From Microglena sp. YARC (Eukaryota > Chlorophyta > Chlorophyceae > Chlamydomonadales > Chlamydomonadaceae): a stretch of DNA of 64,000 nucleotides. Within the stretch, counting starts at the first letter, position 1. Each line of letters begins with the position of its first letter. The notes under the pieces are model-generated. The model did not search any database, had not been told where the DNA came from, and saw only the letters and a list, made by a program, of their open reading frames with translations. The stretch covers positions 32,257,579 to 32,321,578 of the forward strand of contig CM039463.1 in NCBI GenBank assembly GCA_022414725.1, read 5' to 3'. Below, piece after piece: positions 9,676 through 22,100 of this stretch. Made by a program: the position numbers and the translations under genes.

Positions 9676-9838
9676 TGGGTATCGCACTGAAGGTCTACCC
9701 GGATCACACGGAAGATAAGTTATATTGCACGGAAGGTAGGGTCGCACTGTGGGTGTCGCACTGAAGGTCTACCCGGATCACACGGAAGGTAAATTATATT
9801 GCACGGAAGGTAAGGTCGCAACGTGGGTATCGCACGGA
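9676..9838. repeat. ~75-bp tandem repeat, two copies plus a partial
   Basis: Copies share TCGCACTGAAGGTCTACCCG and ATTGCACGGAAGGTA. The array abuts a family A copy. Confidence 0.75.
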
Positions 9839-9918
9839 ACTTGTTCCATTGCACGGAAATGGAAGACGGTGGGCAGCCCAGAGTTGGCTGAAAAACATGT
9901 AACAATCCAATCCAACAT
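9839..9918 (-). repeat. Dispersed repeat family A copy
   Basis: GGAAGACGGTGGGCAGCCCA, GAGTTGGCTGAA, then ATGTAACAATCCAATCC. Confidence 0.65.
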
Positions 9919-10445
9919 CATAGCAAGTACAGTGGTTTAGGCGGGGTAATAAGCTGGGGGTAGTAGTCTAGGATCGGTTGGAATTAGGGTTCACAACTGG
10001 AACCAATTATGTTACCAAGTTCCAAGTACTTGGCTCTCAATGAGCACAACCAATTATCCAACATGCCAGGTTAGCAGATTCGGCAGGACTGCTGGCCCTT
10101 ACCAATTGTATTCTGGTTTAGTGAAATAGTAAAAACCAGCAAAGCCCCACATATGCGCCCCACAGCCTATGTACAAGGGCGATATGTATCTGCAGCGCAA
10201 TGTCATCTGGCAGTGGTGGTTGCACCATGATGTAGCCACCATCGACAAATTAGGATATTAAACACAAACACACACTTTTCACTGGTGGACCTATTGAAAT
10301 ACCCCTAGCAAATGTCTCAACACAAACGTCGAAACAAGGGGGGCCACCCTAAAGCTGTATTTACAACGACCAGCTAGGGCTGAGCTTGCAGGGTTTCCAT
10401 TCTCTTTGCTCACTGTACGATGGCGGAGCCTAAAAATATAATTTG
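9919..10445. other. No gene seen
   Basis: Unique sequence downstream of the F-box gene; no ORF or RNA gene supported. Confidence 0.35.
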
Positions 10446-10705
10446 GCCACGGCGCTCACATGTCACTGTAGCTGTCACCCACACATGTCTGTGTAGTTGT
10501 TCCTGTTTCGCTCACATGTAGATGTAGTGGTAGCTGTTGCCCACACATATCTGTGTAGATGTACAGTTCTCACTCACATGTAAATGTAGCTGTCGCCCAC
10601 ACATGTTTATATAGCGGTCACCCACACACGTCTACGTAGCTGTCACCCACACATGTCTATGTAGCCGTAGCTTTCACCCACACATGTTGATGTAGCTGTC
10701 ACCCT
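10446..10705. repeat. Minisatellite at the 3' end of the F-box gene
   Basis: Eight or so degenerate ~25-35 bp units of the type CACCCACACATGTCTATGTA plus GCTGT. The array runs up to the stop codon of the F-box/LRR gene, so it would form its 3' UTR on the minus strand. Confidence 0.75.
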
Positions 10706-13700
10706 GTTGAACTGCCGTGGTCACTTGAGCTACACGACACGTCTGGCAAAGGTTTCCTGTGGATGCTGAGCTCGGGGAATCGGCGCTGCAGCGACTGCAC
10801 CTCAGAGCTCAACACGGGGCAGCCGATGATGATGAGCTTGTGCAGCTTAGGTAGGCGTTCTGCAAGCACGCTGAGGTGGTCCTCGTGAACAGGCCTCCTG
10901 CAGAATATGGGATAATACATTGCCTTAGCATATCAATGATTGCATACCAAGATTGGGCCAAGTATGATTGTAAGCTTGTTGAAAGCCGTGGAATCTTGAT
11001 CAGTACAATGTTTAAACCCATGCATGTGAACCTAATTTTTTCAACTAACACAGTCCCAACTATTCAATGCGCACCGGAACCCAACACCTTCAACCCGCCA
11101 ACAATCACGTAACTGCACGCTGTACTCAGGAGTGTGGCCGCTGTTTATTTGTTAGCTACGAGTAGCAGCTTCCAGGCAGCTCCCTTTTGCCCATCCTTGG
11201 GCCAAACCTGAAGCTAGCTAGTGCGTACGCAAGCTGACATGACGGGCATTCCAATGCAACTGAAAGTTTGGGCTTGACCCAGTGGCGGATTAACGGAGCT
11301 GGTGGGAAGCTGCCACGAGTAGCCCAAAAAGGAAACAGTGAGTGTGGCGCCGCAGTGTTCTCGCTACCCATGTGAACCCCGCCCACAGCTGTCAAATAGT
11401 CCGAGAACTGATAGGCCATGTAATCAAACCAACTTGAACTCCTTAGTCAAACTGCCGGCATCATATGATATCAAATTGCGGTTCCCTACCAATGCACCTT
11501 TCGGCCATGTGTTACAGATTATATGGGTGATAGGTGTATTTGTAGAGTAGTACGATAGATCCTGTCAACCAACGCTAGGGGTCGATTGCGAGAGTTGGTT
11601 TGAGTGTATGGCCTATCAACGCTCAGGCTGTTCATCATCTGTGGGCTAGGGGGATGAGGGTAGTCTTAACACCACCAGAGGTTCTAACCCCTTCTTAAGC
11701 ACCAGCATCCACCACGACAAGTCTCAACCTATACTGTACATCAGCACCTCGTTCAAGAGCACAACTAACCAAGTCCCAACCCCTTCCCGTGCATCAGCAA
11801 CTAATTCAAGCAGCTACCTCGACAGGTTGGCACCCCTTCCAGTTCATGGACACCCAATTCATGAACCCACCTTGACAGGTCGATAGAGGTCAAGCTGGTG
11901 AGAGTTGCCATCACATCCACTGCTGCCTGATTGACTGGAGGCTTTTGGCTCACTTCCAGCTTCTCTTCGTCACTCAGGTCAAGAACCCGCAACTGCGTCA
12001 GCTGTCGCAGCGATTTGGCCAAGGGGAAGGAGACTAGTTGGCAGTTGTTTATAGTGAGACTAGTGAGCTGAGTGAGGTTGGAGATGACACACATGTACTC
12101 CCCGTACACGTCTGCGTTCTCCTGGCTCGGGGCCAGACAGAGCCTTTGGAGGGAGGAGAGGCGGGTGAGCTCAGATAGGCCGCCCTCGGTCACAAAGGTA
12201 CCTCGCAGGTCCAGGAACGTTACTGATCCCAAAAACTCGAGGCACTTTGAGAGCTGTGAGTCATCGATGGAGAAGTTTTTGTAGAGGTCAAGGGACTGCA
12301 GGTTGGGCAGCTGAGGAATAAGATGAGAGAGGGAGTCTCCTGAGACGTCGCCGCAATCCCGCAGGGCCAGGGACTGAAGGTTGGTGAGGGAGCTGAGAGT
12401 CTTGATGCCCACATCTGTCATGTCCTCACGCTCAAAGTGAAGCTCCTGGAGGCTTGTCATTTTTGCCAAGTAGGAGAGGCCCTCGTCTTTGACTTTTGTG
12501 CAACCAAGGGTGAGGGTGAGAAGGTTGAGGTTGCTCAACGACAGCAAGCCCTTGTCCCCCATGCGCAGGCAGCCAAACAGGTTGAGGCTTGTGAGTGCAG
12601 TGTTGCTCTGCAGGGCCTCAAGCCCGGTGCTGGTAAGCTTCTGGCAACCTTTGAGAGACAGGGCTTCCAGGTAGGAGAGTTTGTTGAGGGCAACCATGCC
12701 GTTGTTGGTCACATTTTTACAGTCCTGCAGGTTGAGGCTGGTGAGCGAGGTGATCTTGGAGATGCAGGCAACACCCTTGTTAGTCACCCAGGGCTTGGCC
12801 ATGCCATCCCCCAGGGTGAGCGTGTGCAGCCGCATCCCGCTTGAAGTGATGGTCACGAGGTCCTGGTTTCGCACATGGCTGCAGTTGGTGAGGTGTAGTG
12901 CCTTGAGATGAGGGAATCGGAGGACAATGAGCTTGGACATCATGACTGAGGGGGTGAGAGTCTCAAGATTGTTGTCAAACACAGCCCTCCAGTGACGGTT
13001 GACCAGCCGCACGTTTTTTGCATCGCTCTCAGCAAGTTTAGAGAAAATGTTCTGGAAGATGGACACCGTCATGTTGCTCCAGTAATCTGTTTCCCGTGAA
13101 GGGTCTACAACATAGTTGGGCGAAGACTGTTTGCAGTCTATTACATGGGACCCACTGCAGCAGCTGCCTGAATCAGACTCTGAGTCATGATCAAAGCATT
13201 CAGGCTGTGACTCAGACCACTCTTGTGGAATGCACTGGAAAAAACCCAACCCATGGTTAGACGGCTGCACAATGTGCGCTTGCTGCTGATGATAGCCCTG
13301 GGGCACAACCATGTATGGCCCTGTATAGCCCCCATAGTGCCCATGCGGTACCATGTATCCTCCAACTGATGGAGGTGAATGGCCATGTGCGTAACTAGAG
13401 AAGCCTTCAGCTGAGTAGCTGAAGGCAGTGGGAGGGTGGTCATGATACCATTGCTGTGTAGGTGTGGAAGTCTGGGGCTGGCTGGAGCTGGTAGATGCTT
13501 TGGGTGGGGGAGGTGGAGGGGTGGCTGATTTTGATCCAGGAGGTGGTGGTGGTGGTGGTGCGGGCCATACAGAGAACACGAACGCAGTGGGCGGATACCA
13601 TAAACCAGAGGGCTGTTCGTAGCGATGCTGCTTTAGCTGCTTACTCGTAGTAACATAAGCGGTTGCGCTTGGCTCGCCCGACAGGGTTGGCTCTTCATCA

Positions 13701-14038
13701 ACTACCGAAGGCTTGGGCAGTAAGCCAGGGTTGGAATCTTGCCCAGGGCTAGCGCCTGGTTCCATAAACTTCTGCGAGAAAATGGGGGAGAGTGTCAAAT
13801 CGCTAAAACGAAGGACTGGTGCTACACATGAGCGCCTCAACAGTATTTGAAGACTATTTCGGGCACTGGGGCGCTTGAACTTCTTGACCCTCTGCCTCTT
13901 GAGCAAGTCAAGGTTGTAACCGACAAAGGCACGCAACGATTGCAGAATATCGGGACAAGATCGCCTTGTTGATGTTACTAGGGTCAACCAGAGTCGGTCA
14001 ATGTAGTCTGCAGAAGGCATCGAGGGCATGCAGTGCAT
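10699..14038 (-). CDS. F-box / leucine-rich-repeat protein, two exons
   Basis: Exon 1 (14038-11871) and exon 2 (10897-10699) join in phase across a GTGGGT...CTGCAG intron to give 788 residues: ...LTSIDLSR continues as RPVHEDHLSVLAERLPKLHK. The order is: N-terminal basic segment; Pro-rich stretch near residues 155-180; Tyr/Gly/His-rich linker; F-box-like segment at about 319-362 (TVSIFQNIFSKLAESDAKNV, then RLVNRHWRAVF); and ten or more LRRs to the end (LTSLNLQDCKNVTNNGMVAL type, the amino-acid pattern of F-box LRR proteins). Such proteins select substrates for SCF ubiquitin ligases. An in-frame TAA lies 15 bases before the ATG. A second possible start is ATG 13765, which follows a pyrimidine tract and TCTCGCAG, so the true 5' end may be spliced. 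Substrate unknown. Confidence 0.85.
10898..11870 (-). other. Intron of the F-box/LRR gene
   Basis: 973 bp. Donor AAG|GTGGGT at 11870 and acceptor CTGCAG|GAGG ending at 10898. Splicing restores the LRR frame exactly, which supports both sites. No other gene was seen inside. Confidence 0.8.
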
Positions 14039-14806
14039 CGTACCTCTGCCTTAGCGCCCGTCAACTTGGAAGTTGTCTAGTGGTATCTAGATTAAGTCAA
14101 TTATCAGATGCGCGCAAAAGAAGCAGGAAAGGCAAGCTCCACCTAAATTTGAAATCAAGCGTTTTTCACTTTTCATGCGATTGGGACGTGCTACTATCTG
14201 GTCCGGTCCAATGCTGGAGGTAATTTGGGGAATAAGCTGACAGAGAAAGAAGAGCTTCAGGAGAGAGGAGTACGGAGTCCAAGTGCTGACCGACGATTTG
14301 ACGATTTGGCGATTGGGATTGCTCGATTGTCAGGTCTCGAGGTCCGGTACATGTACCGCTCAAAAAGATTCAAAAATCCCACATGCCCGGAAGCTGTTGC
14401 TCAGACTACTGTTATCCCTCCGATTAATAAGACGACGGCAGCGCCGCGGCAGCCCGCACAAGAAGGCAGAAGCTGGTAGTTAGATATTGTGTGATGAGAT
14501 TATGGAGGATATTACTGCGAGATGGGACAAAACTTACACGTCAGGCCATGTCCATGTCACCATGCCATGGTGGCATGCATTCAGATTATGGTTGTTCTAT
14601 GATTTACTATCAGCCTGCATGATAGGACTCTACGGGGTATCTAAATATCAACGTGGGTATGTCTCGTTCTTTCATGAGTGATGGCTCCTCTGAGCCCGAG
14701 GCGTCCGAAGGTTCCAGAGCTGTCTCAGCAGAGTTCATGCGATGATCGATGCAAGAAACGATTTCTAACAAAAGCAGTTCAGAATTGTAATCGTCTGGAG
14801 CGTTTG
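14039..14806. other. Upstream region of the F-box gene
   Basis: No gene seen. It should contain the minus-strand promoter of the F-box gene; no clear core element was recognised. Confidence 0.35.
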
Positions 14807-15016
14807 TCATTCCTCATCCGATGTAGCTCCTGGAGCGGGTAACAATGGTGCTTCATCAGGATCTTCTGGGCTGGCTTCGCCGTCGCGCCGGTAATCACTT
14901 CTCGGGGTCACCAGTTTGGCGGCCACGAAAAAAAGCATCCCAGCGAGCAGCAGCAAGGTCGTGATGATGCTCATACTCCACCGCCACTGTTGCGCAGCTT
15001 CTTCGATGCTCTTTCC
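14807..15016 (-). CDS. Possible 3'-terminal exon with one membrane segment
   Basis: The minus strand reads GKSIEEAAQQWRWS, then a hydrophobic segment (MSIITTLLLLAGMLFFVAAK), then a charged tail rich in Asp/Glu/Pro ending GATSDEE and TGA at 14809-14807. The frame is blocked upstream by TAA at 15055-15053; CCACTCCGCAG|GGAAAG at 15017 would be a suitable acceptor. It looks like the C-terminus of a single-pass membrane protein with a cytosolic acidic tail. No upstream exons were found, so it may be a gene relic. Confidence 0.4.
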   Translation of the reverse strand, partial: GKSIEEAAQQWRWSMSIITTLLLLAGMLFFVAAKLVTPRSDYRRDGEASPEDPDEAPLLPAPGATSDEE

Positions 15017-15417
15017 CTGCGGAGTGGCCAGCGTGGCAGGGGGTAACAGCCGTTAGAATTTGGTTTCTCGGGAATTGGCAGTAACCAGGGTCGTTATTGC
15101 CCTTCGCAACCCATGCGATCGCTTTCTATGCCCCCCAGTGACGTGCAGTAGTGTCCATGTTCACCCCACTCCCAGGCTGTTGGAGGCCAGAAGGCTGATA
15201 GATCACGGAACCAAACCAAACCGAAGTACCAAACCACATCTGAGCTGTTCGCTGCCAGCTTGTCCGTGTCGAACGATTTCTGAGACTATGTGAGCATCAG
15301 TGTTGGCAGCGAGGTAGCCAGGAACCAGTCAGAGGCTAAATTATGTTCAAGTCAGTTCAAGTGTTGACTACTTGACGGTGGGCAAAACCCTTCGCACGCA
15401 GCATTTCGTATTCTATC
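15017..15417. other. No gene seen
   Basis: Unique sequence; any upstream exons of the preceding feature were not recognised. Confidence 0.3.
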
Positions 15418-15492
15418 GCACGGAGGACTTGGAATTGGCCAACGGTGAGCAGCCCAGAGTTGGCTGGAGAACCATGTACCAATTCAAATTCA
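15418..15492 (-). repeat. Dispersed repeat family A copy
   Basis: CGCACGGAGGACTTGGAATT, GTGAGCAGCCCAGAGTTGGC and ACCATGTACCAATTCAAATT match the family. Confidence 0.65.
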
Positions 15493-15599
15493 AATGCAAA
15501 AAATCCCGTCAGCCTTGCTGGCTGCCACTGGACAACACACAGCAAGAAAGTCACTTGAACCTATTCCTAAACCCAAAACAATCTGCTCTCAATGGCATA

Positions 15600-15852
15600 A
15601 TCGTGTATTCTTCAGTTGCAGAATCAGTTCCAGAAGCAGTATTGTTCAGTTGTATTCTTCAGTCGCAGAATCAGTTGCAGAATCAGTATTGTTCAGGTGT
15701 ATTCTTCAGTTGCAGAATCAGTTCCAGTAGCAGTATTGTTCGGTTGTATTCTTCAGTTGCAGAATCAGTATTGTTCAATTGTACTCTTCAGTCGCAGAAT
15801 CAGTTGCCGAATCAGTATTGTTCAGTTGTATTCTTCAGTTGCAGAATCCCTG
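15600..15852. repeat. ~47-57 bp minisatellite, about 5 copies
   Basis: Units carry GTATTCTTCAGTTGCAGAAT and AGTATTGTTCAG; an inner 12-bp GCAGAATCAGTT is itself repeated. Confidence 0.85.
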
Positions 15853-16107
15853 CAATTCTAGATAGTATTTCTCTGCTTCCTCTCTTTAAAGCGCAGCCAG
15901 CTGCGCTTACAAGGGTACACGCGCAACTTGCACTTGCAAACTGAGCAGCTCACAGCAGGGTAGTCCTTCGTGGCGACCAAGGGCCCATTTCGCCCTAAAC
16001 TCGCACACCTGAGGGTCGCATGGTGGTCGCACCTTGGTCGCAGAATCGGCGACCGGACGCACGCAAAAAAAAACTGCCAGGACAGCCAGACACACAAATG
16101 CATTTTG
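15853..16107. other. Unique flank of the 21-bp satellite
   Basis: No gene seen. This is the clean left border sequence of the array. Confidence 0.4.
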
Positions 16108-19100
16108 TTCTTGAACATGAACTTGGTCAAATTGAACACGAACTTGGTCAAATTGAACATGAACTTGGTCAAATAGAACACGAACTTGGTCAAATTGAAC
16201 ATGAACTTGGTCAAATTGAACACGAACTTGGTCAAATTGAACACGAACTTGGTCAAATTGAACACGAACTTGGTCAAATTGAACACGAACTTGGTCAACT
16301 TGGTCAAATTGAACACGAACTTGGTCAAATTGAACACGAACTTGGTCAAATTGAACACGAACTTGGTCAAATGAACACGAACTTGGTCAAATTGAACACG
16401 AACTTGGTCAAATTGAACACGAACTTGGTCAAATTGAACACGAACTTGGTCAAATTGAACACGAACTTGGTCAAATTGAACACGAACTTGGTCAAATTGA
16501 ACACGAACTTGGTCAAATTGAACACGAACTTGGTCAAATTGAACACGAACTTGGTCAAATTGAACACGAACTTGGTCAAATTGAACACGAACTTGGTCAA
16601 ATTGAACACGAACTTGGTCAAATTGAACACGAACTTGGTCAAATTGAACACGAACTTGGTCAAATTGAACACGAACTTGGTCAAATTGAACACGAACTTG
16701 GTCAAATTGAACACGAACTTGGTCAAATTGAACACGAACTTGGTCAAATTGAACACGAACTTGGTCAAATTGAACACGAACTTGGTCAAATTGAACACGA
16801 ACTTGGTCAAATTGAACACGAACTTGGTCAAATTGAACACGAACTTGGTCAAATTGAACACGAACTTGGTCAAATTGAACACGAACTTGGTCAAATTGAA
16901 CACGAACTTGGTCAAATTGAACACGAACTTGGTCAAATTGAACACGAACTTGGTCAAATTGAACATGAACTTGGTCAAATTGAACACGAACTTGGTCAAA
17001 TTGAACACGAACTTGGTCAAATTGAACACGAACTTGGTCAAATTGAACACGAACTTGGTCAAATTGAACACGAACTTGGTCAAATTGAACACGAACTTGG
17101 TCAAATTGAACACGAACTTGGTCAAATTGAACACGAACTTGGTCAAATTGAACACGAACTTGGTCAAATTGAACACGAACTTGGTCAAATTGAACACGAA
17201 CTTGGTCAAATTGAACATGAACTTGGTCAAATTGAACACGAACTTGGTCAAATTGAACACGAACTTGGTCAAATTGAACATGAACTTGGTCAAATTGAAC
17301 ACGAACTTGGTCAAATTGAACACGAACTTGGTCAAATTGAACACGAACTTGGTCAAATTGAACACGAACTTGGTCAAATTGAACACGAACTTGGTCAAAT
17401 TGAACACGAACTTGGTCAACTTGGTCAAATTGAACACGAACTTGGTCAAATTGAACACGAACTTGGTCAAATTGAACACGAACTTGGTCAAATTGAACAC
17501 GAACTTGGTCAAATTGAACACGAACTTGGTCAAATTGAACACGAACTTGGTCAAATTGAACACGAACTTGGTCAAATTGAACACGAACTTGGTCAAATTG
17601 AACACGAACTTGGTCAAATTGAACACGAACTTGGTCAAATTGAACACGAACTTGGTCAAATTGAACACGAACTTGGTCAAATTGAACACGAACTTGGTCA
17701 AATTGAACACGAACTTGGTCAAATTGAACACGAACTTGGTCAAATTGAACACGAACTTGGTCAAATTGAACACGAACTTGGTCAAATTGAACACGAACTT
17801 GGTCAAATTGAACACGAACTTGGTCAAATTGAACATGAACTTGGTCAAATTGAACACGAACTTGGTCAAATTGAACACGAACTTGGTCAAATTGAACACG
17901 AACTTGGTCAAATTGAACACGAACTTGGTCAAATTGAACACGAACTTGGTCAAATTGAACACGAACTTGGTCAAATTGAACACGAACTTGGTCAAATTGA
18001 ACACGAACTTGGTCAAATTGAACATGAACTTGGTCAAATTGAACACGAACTTGGTCAAATTGAACACGAACTTGGTCAAATTGAACACGAACTTGGTCAA
18101 ATTGAACACGAACTTGGTCAAATTGAACACGAACTTGGTCAAATTGAACACGAACTTGGTCAAATTGAACACGAACTTGGTCAAATTGAACACGAACTTG
18201 GTCAAATTGAACACGAACTTGGTCAAATTGAACACGAACTTGGTCAAATTGAACACGAACTTGGTCAAATTGAACACGAACTTGGTCAAATTGAACACGA
18301 ACTTGGTCAAATTGAACACGAACTTGGTCAAATTGAACACGAACTTGGTCAAATTGAACACGAACTTGGTCAAATTGAACACGAACTTGGTCAAATTGAA
18401 CACGAACTTGGTCAAATTGAACACGAACTTGGTCAAATTGAACACGAACTTGGTCAAATTGAACACGAACTTGGTCAAATTGAACACGAACTTGGTCAAA
18501 TTGAACACGAACTTGGTCAAATTGAACACGAACTTGGTCAAATTGAACACGAACTTGGTCAAATTGAACACGAACTTGGTCAAATTGAACACGAACTTGG
18601 TCAAATTGAACACGAACTTGGTCAAATTGAACATTGAACTTGGTCAAATTGAACACGAACTTGGTCAAATTGAACACGAACTTGGTCAAATTGAACACGA
18701 ACTTGGTCAAATTGAACACGAACTTGGTCAAATTGAACACGAACTTGGTCAAATTGAACACGAACTTGGTCAAATTGAACACGAACTTGGTCAAATTGAA
18801 CACGAACTTGGTCAAATTGAACACGAACTTGGTCAAATTGAACATGAACTTGGTCAAATTGAACATGAACTTGGTCAAATTGAACACGAACTTGGTCAAA
18901 TTGAACACGAACTTGGTCAAATTGAACACGAACTTGGTCAAATTGAACACGAACTTGGTCAAATTGAACACGAACTTGGTCAAATTGAACACGAACTTGG
19001 TCAAATTGAACACGAACTTGGTCAAATTGAACACGAACTTGGTCAAATTGAACACGAACTTGGTCAAATTGAACACGAACTTGGTCAAATTGAACACGAA

Positions 19101-22100
19101 CTTGGTCAAATTGAACACGAACTTGGTCAAATTGAACACGAACTTGGTCAAATTGAACACGAACTTGGTCAAATTGAACACGAAACTTGGTCAAATTGAA
19201 CACGAACTTGGTCAAATTGAACACGAACTTGGTCAAATTGAACACGAACTTGGTCAAATTGAACACGAACTTGGTCAAATTGAACACGAACTTGGTCAAA
19301 TTGAACACGAACTTGGTCAAATTGAACACGAACTTGGTCAAATTGAACACGAACTTGGTCAAATTGAACACGAACTTGGTCAAATTGAACATGAACTTGG
19401 TCAAATTGTTCTTGAACATGAACTTGGTCAAATTGAACACGAACTTGGTCAAATTGAACACGAACTTGGTCAAATTGAACACGAACTTGGTCAAATTGAA
19501 CACGAACTTGGTCAAATTGAACACGAACTTGGTCAAATTGAACATGAACTTGGTCAAATTGAACACGAACTTGGTCAAATTGAACACGAACTTGGTCAAA
19601 TTGAACACGAACTTGGTCAAATTGAACACGAACTTGGTCAAATTGAACACGAACTTGGTCAAATTGAACATGAACTTGGTCAAATTGTTCTTGAACATGA
19701 ACTTGGTCAAATTGAACACGAACTTGGTCAAATTGAACACGAACTTGGTCAAATTGAACACGAACTTGGTCAAATTGAACACGAACTTGGTCAAATTGAA
19801 CACGAACTTGGTCAAATTGAACATGAACTTGGTCAAATTGTTCTTGAACATGAACTTGGTCAAATTGAACACGAACTTGGTCAAATTGAACACGAACTTG
19901 GTCAAATTGAACACGAACTTGGTCAAATTGAACACGAACTTGGTCAAATTGAACACGAACTTGGTCAAATTGAACACGAACTTGGTCAAATTGAACACGA
20001 ACTTGGTCAAATTGAACACGAACTTGGTCAAATTGAACACGAACTTGGTCAAATTGAACATGAACTTGGTCAAATTGAACACGAACTTGGTCAAATTGAA
20101 CACGAACTTGGTCAAATTGAACACGAACTTGGTCAAATTGAACACGAACTTGGTCAAATTGAACACGAACTTGGTCAAATTGAACATGAACTTGGTCAAA
20201 TTGAACACGAACTTGGTCAAATTGAACACGAACTTGGTCAAATTGAACACGAACTTGGTCAAATTGAACACGAACTTGGTCAAATTGAACACGAACTTGG
20301 TCAAATTGAACACGAACTTGGTCAAATTGAACACGAACTTGGTCAAATTGAAACACGAACTTGGTCAAATTGAACACGAACTTGGTCAAATTGAACACGA
20401 ACTTGGTCAAATTGAACACGAACTTGGTCAAATTGAACACGAACTTGGTCAAATTGAACACGAACTTGGTCAAATTGAACACGAACTTGGTCAAATTGAA
20501 CACGAACTTGGTCAAATTGAACACGAACTTGGTCAAATTGAACACGAACTTGGTCAAATTGAACACGAACTTGGTCAAATTGAACACGAACTTGGTCAAA
20601 TTGAACACGAACTTGGTCAAATTGAACACGAACTTGGTCAAATTGAACACGAACTTGGTCAAATTGAACACGAACTTGGTCAAATTGAACACGAACTTGG
20701 TCAAATTGAACATGAACTTGGTCAAATTGAACACGAACTTGGTCAAATTGAACACGAACTTGGTCAAATTGAACACGAACTTGGTCAAATTGAACACGAA
20801 CTTGGTCAAATTGAACACGAACTTGGTCAAATTGAACACGAACTTGGTCAAATTGAACACGAACTTGGTCAAATTGAACACGAACTTGGTCAAATTGAAC
20901 ACGAACTTGGTCAAATTGAACACGAACTTGGTCAAATTGAACACGAACTTGGTCAAATTGAACACGAACTTGGTCAAATTGAACACGAACTTGGTCAAAT
21001 TGAACACGAACTTGGTCAAATTGAACACGAACTTGGTCAAATTGAACACGAACTTGGTCAAATTGAACACGAACTTGGTCAAATTGAACACGAACTTGGT
21101 CAAATTGAACACGAACTTGGTCAAATTGAACACGAACTTGGTCAAATTGAACACGAACTTGGTCAAATTGAACACGAACTTGGTCAAATTGAACACGAAC
21201 TTGGTCAAATTGAACACGAACTTGGTCAAATTGAACACGAACTTGGTCAAATTGAACACGAACTTGGTCAAATTGAAACACGAACTTGGTCAAATTGAAC
21301 ACGAACTTGGTCAAATTGAACACGAACTTGGTCAAATTGAACACGAACTTGGTCAAATTGAACACGAACTTGGTCAAATTGAACACGAACTTGGTCAAAT
21401 TGAACACGAACTTGGTCAAATTGAACATGAACTTGGTCAAATTGAACACGAACTTGGTCAAATTGAACACGAACTTGGTCAAATTGAACACGAACTTGGT
21501 CAAATTGAACACGAACTTGGTCAAATTGAACACGAACTTGGTCAAATTGAACACGAACTTGGTCAAATTGAACACGAACTTGGTCAAATTGAACACGAAC
21601 TTGGTCAAATTGAACACGAACTTGGTCAAATTGAACACGAACTTGGTCAAATTTGAACACGAACTTGGTCAAATTGAACACGAACTTGGTCAAATTGAAC
21701 ACGAACTTGGTCAAATTGAACACGAACTTGGTCAAATTGAACACGAACTTGGTCAAATTGAACACGAACTTGGTCAAATTGAACACGAACTTGGTCAAAT
21801 TGAACACGAACTTGGTCAAATTGAACACGAAACTTGGTCAAATTGAACACGAACTTGGTCAAATTGAACACGAACTTGGTCAAATTGAACACGAACTTGG
21901 TCAAATTGAACACGAACTTGGTCAAATTGAACACGAACTTGGTCAAATTGAACACGAACTTGGTCAAATTGAACATGAACTTGGTCAAATTGAACACGAA
22001 CTTGGTCAAATTGAACACGAACTTGGTCAAATTGAACACGAACTTGGTCAAATTGAACACGAACTTGGTCAAATTGTTCTTGAACATGAACTTGGTCAAA

